Below are positions 8,365-10,645 of a DNA stretch of 10,645 nt, piece by piece (positions within the stretch are counted from its first letter, which is position 1; every line of letters begins with the position of its first letter). The position numbers and the translations under genes are program-made. Below the pieces are notes generated by a model. That model saw nothing but the letters and a program-made list of their open reading frames with translations. It was not told the origin of the DNA and searched no databases. The stretch lies in NCBI GenBank assembly GCA_020851915.1, contig JADZBT010000002.1:1-10645 (forward strand), read 5' to 3'. This stretch comes from Alphaproteobacteria bacterium. GTDB lineage: Bacteria; Pseudomonadota; Alphaproteobacteria; Rickettsiales; RI-342.

Positions 8365-10614
8365 CTACTTGCTCGTCGCGATGTATGCGCCGTTCCAGTT
8401 GGCGGGCGGTGGGTTCTCTTTGTATTCCGCGATGCGCTCGGCATAGAGTTCGTGCAGATGCTCCAGCGACGGGAAAAGCGCGACGCATTGCTGTGAGTGG
8501 GTGAGTGCTTCATCCCATTGCTGCGCGCGGTAAGCGGCGAGCATCTGTGCGTTATGTTCGGCGACGCGCTGGAAGGATTCGCTCTCGCGCATCGCCTTGT
8601 CGCCCAGCAGCGCATAGACGAATACCGGCTCGGTCTTGCCCTTCACCTGAAGCAGGTCGAGCTGGATGGTGGCGAAGTCGTCCTTCACCGCGAGGTAGGT
8701 ACTATGGCCGATGACGACGCTCACGCCATAGGTCTTGGATTGCCCTTCGAGTCGCGATGCCAGATTCACATCGTCGCCCAGCGCGGAATAATCGAAGCGT
8801 TGCTCCGAGCCCATATTACCCACGCAGCAATCGCCGGTGTTGAGCCCCACGCCGATATTCACCGGGATGTGCTTTTTGTTTTCCGTCTGCGCCTTGGTTT
8901 CGAGCGTGGCGTTCAGTTCTTTCACTGCTTCCAGCATGGCGAGCGAGGCCGCGCAGGCGTTCTTCTGGTGGTCGGGATCGTCGAGCGGCGCGTTCCAGAA
9001 GGCCATGATGGCGTCGCCCATGTATTTGTCGATGGTGGCCTTGTGCGCGAGTAGCACGTTGGTCATCGGCGTGAGGAAACTATTGATGAACTGCGTGAGC
9101 CCATGCGCGTCGAACTGCTCGGAAATGGTGGTGAATCCGCGAATATCGCAGAAGAGCAGGGTGATGTTGCGCGTCTCGCCGCCGAGGGTGAGCTTCTCGG
9201 GATTGGCGGCCAACTGGTCGAGCAGCGCGGGAGATACATAATGCGCGAAGGCGCCCTTGATCTGCTGGCGCTCGCGTTCCTCGCGCATGTAGTTGAGGTA
9301 GCCCAGCGCCAGGAACATCGCCGCGATGGAAAGGCTGGGGTAGGACACGTCCACCAGCACGCGCTCGGTGGTGTAATAATGCCAGGCGATATAGAGCTGC
9401 ACGGTGATCTGCAGTGCCAGGAACAGGAACACGTACAGTGCGTTGAGGCGCGGAACCATCACGATCATCAGCATTCCACCGATGACGATCATGCCCAGCT
9501 CGATCATGCGCGCGAAATCGGGACGGGTGAGATTGGCGTTGGAGAGAATGGTTTCCAGTAATTGCAGATGCACCTCCACGCCCGGCATCGCGCCGTCGAT
9601 GGGGGTGGGGCGTATGTCCTTCAATCCGGCGGCGGATGTTCCTATCACCGCGAGTTTTCCGCTGAGCAGCGCGTGCATCTGCGCGCGGGTCTCCGGCGTC
9701 ACGTTGAGAATATCCTTGGCCGGGACATATTGCGGTTCCGCGAGATTATATTTTGCGTAATGCACCCAGACGCGCCCCTCGCGGTCGGTGGGAATATCGA
9801 ATCCCTGCTTGGGGTCGGCGGTCTTCACCACCACGCTTTTGATGCCGCCTTCGGGGTAGGACTTGATGAGATAATCGTCCTTGCCTTGCAACGCCACGCG
9901 TAGCATCTCGAGGCTGAGCGATGGATAGATCATATCACCCACGCGCTCGAACAGCGCCACGCGGCGGTAGACCCCGTCGTTATCGGGCAGGGTGGAGAAG
10001 AGCCCCAGCCCGTGCGCGGCCTCTTCCAGTTCCGGCAGGTTGCGGACGATCCCCATATATTGCCGCAGGTACGGTTTGGGGTCACCGTTGAGATAGCCGA
10101 ACCCCACTTTCTTGGTGAGGCGCGAGAGGTCAGTGCTCTCATGCACGCCCACCTGTCCCAGCACCACGCGGCCATGGGCGATGGCGTCGGCGAATACCCG
10201 TTCATTACTGCCGAGTTTCTTCAATTCACTTGAAATGTTCTCGGGCACTCCCGGGATGGATTCCGCCACCATATCGGGCGAGGTGCGGTCTTTTTCGGGG
10301 AATACCGCATCGACTCCCACCACGGCGACGCCCAGCGACATCAGGTTATCCACCAGTTTCGCCAATACGGTGCGTGGCCAGGGCCATTGGCCAACCTCCT
10401 TGAGCGTGGCGTCGTCGATGTCGATGATGACCGTTTGTGCCAGCATCTGGTTATAATCGGGCTGGCGGGGCTGTATCTGCTGGTAACTGTCGAAGGTCTT
10501 GAGGCGCAGCGCTTCGATCAGCGGCTCGTTGCTGAAATAATGTCCGATGATGAGGGCGAGCAGCAGGATGCCGATGAATCCGTGCGACGTCAGCCAGGCG
10601 AATCTTCGCTTCAT
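8365..10614 (-). CDS. CHASE2-domain class III adenylate cyclase
   Basis: The protein has 749 residues. An N-terminal membrane segment (~11-26) leads to a periplasmic CHASE2 sensor domain (~30-365, with VIIDIDDATLKEVGQWPWPR and VVGVDAVFPEKDR). Three membrane helices follow (~371-388, 391-411, 424-441), then a cytoplasmic cyclase domain (~480-660). Metal-binding aspartates are Asp490 (LFCDIRGFT) and Asp534 (DKYMGDAIMAFW). Lys530 matches the adenine-selecting lysine, with Ser610 (YSALGD) at the partner position, a class IIIb-like choice. Asn617 and Arg621 (VNLASRLEG) are the transition-state residues. Cyclic AMP is therefore the expected product, in response to an unknown envelope signal. A ~85-residue C-terminal tail has a TPR-like helix pair (AAYRAQQWDEALTHSQQCVA) and ends NWNGAYIATSK, a frequent tail in this family. 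ATG at 10614 has a G-run (10627-10623) 8 nt upstream. The M23 gene follows on the same strand. Confidence 0.94.
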   Translation of the reverse strand: MKRRFAWLTSHGFIGILLLALIIGHYFSNEPLIEALRLKTFDSYQQIQPRQPDYNQMLAQTVIIDIDDATLKEVGQWPWPRTVLAKLVDNLMSLGVAVVGVDAVFPEKDRTSPDMVAESIPGVPENISSELKKLGSNERVFADAIAHGRVVLGQVGVHESTDLSRLTKKVGFGYLNGDPKPYLRQYMGIVRNLPELEEAAHGLGLFSTLPDNDGVYRRVALFERVGDMIYPSLSLEMLRVALQGKDDYLIKSYPEGGIKSVVVKTADPKQGFDIPTDREGRVWVHYAKYNLAEPQYVPAKDILNVTPETRAQMHALLSGKLAVIGTSAAGLKDIRPTPIDGAMPGVEVHLQLLETILSNANLTRPDFARMIELGMIVIGGMLMIVMVPRLNALYVFLFLALQITVQLYIAWHYYTTERVLVDVSYPSLSIAAMFLALGYLNYMREERERQQIKGAFAHYVSPALLDQLAANPEKLTLGGETRNITLLFCDIRGFTTISEQFDAHGLTQFINSFLTPMTNVLLAHKATIDKYMGDAIMAFWNAPLDDPDHQKNACAASLAMLEAVKELNATLETKAQTENKKHIPVNIGVGLNTGDCCVGNMGSEQRFDYSALGDDVNLASRLEGQSKTYGVSVVIGHSTYLAVKDDFATIQLDLLQVKGKTEPVFVYALLGDKAMRESESFQRVAEHNAQMLAAYRAQQWDEALTHSQQCVALFPSLEHLHELYAERIAEYKENPPPANWNGAYIATSK

Positions 10615-10645
10615 TCCTGTAACCCCCTGTTTATGCTACTCTAGC

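Overview
The window looks like a chromosomal housekeeping region of an alphaproteobacterium. The evidence is the gene order hisS (3' end) - prfA - prmC - DUF4167 gene - (DUF3108 gene) - clpB. DUF4167 proteins are, to my knowledge, essentially alphaproteobacterial, and they commonly sit beside prmC and clpB. The DNA is moderately GC-rich, codon use is even, and every gene is intact. I see no integrase, transposase, phage gene, CRISPR array, tRNA or rRNA. I cannot name the genus.

Left part (1-3014, all + strand): a translation block. The last ~94 codons of histidyl-tRNA synthetase are followed by release factor 1, by the methyltransferase PrmC that modifies the GGQ glutamine of release factors, and by a small Asn/Gly/Arg-rich DUF4167 protein. 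The spacers hisS/prfA and prfA/prmC each carry a strongly palindromic non-coding element, and the prmC/DUF4167 spacer has two short hairpins.

Middle part (3015-6901): a DUF3108 envelope protein on the - strand is divergent from the ClpB disaggregase on the + strand. The 69-bp gap between them contains a heat-shock (sigma-32/RpoH-type) promoter driving clpB. The two convergent junctions (DUF4167/DUF3108 and clpB/M23) each contain a copy of the same composite palindrome, with CAGGCCCCTCACCC-type terminal inverted repeats and CCCTCTCCC-type internal hairpins.

Right part (6902-10645, - strand): a large CHASE2-domain adenylate cyclase gene is followed by a membrane-anchored M23 murein endopeptidase of MepM/YebA-like architecture. 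The peptidase has its own good sigma-70-type promoter in the 110-bp spacer.

Overall this is an ordinary core-genome region. The parts worth a second look are the intergenic palindromes (three types, one present twice), the heat-shock promoter of clpB, and the two uncharacterised families (DUF4167, DUF3108) in conserved positions. I found no new defence or mobile system. There is no stretch over 300 bases without a gene.
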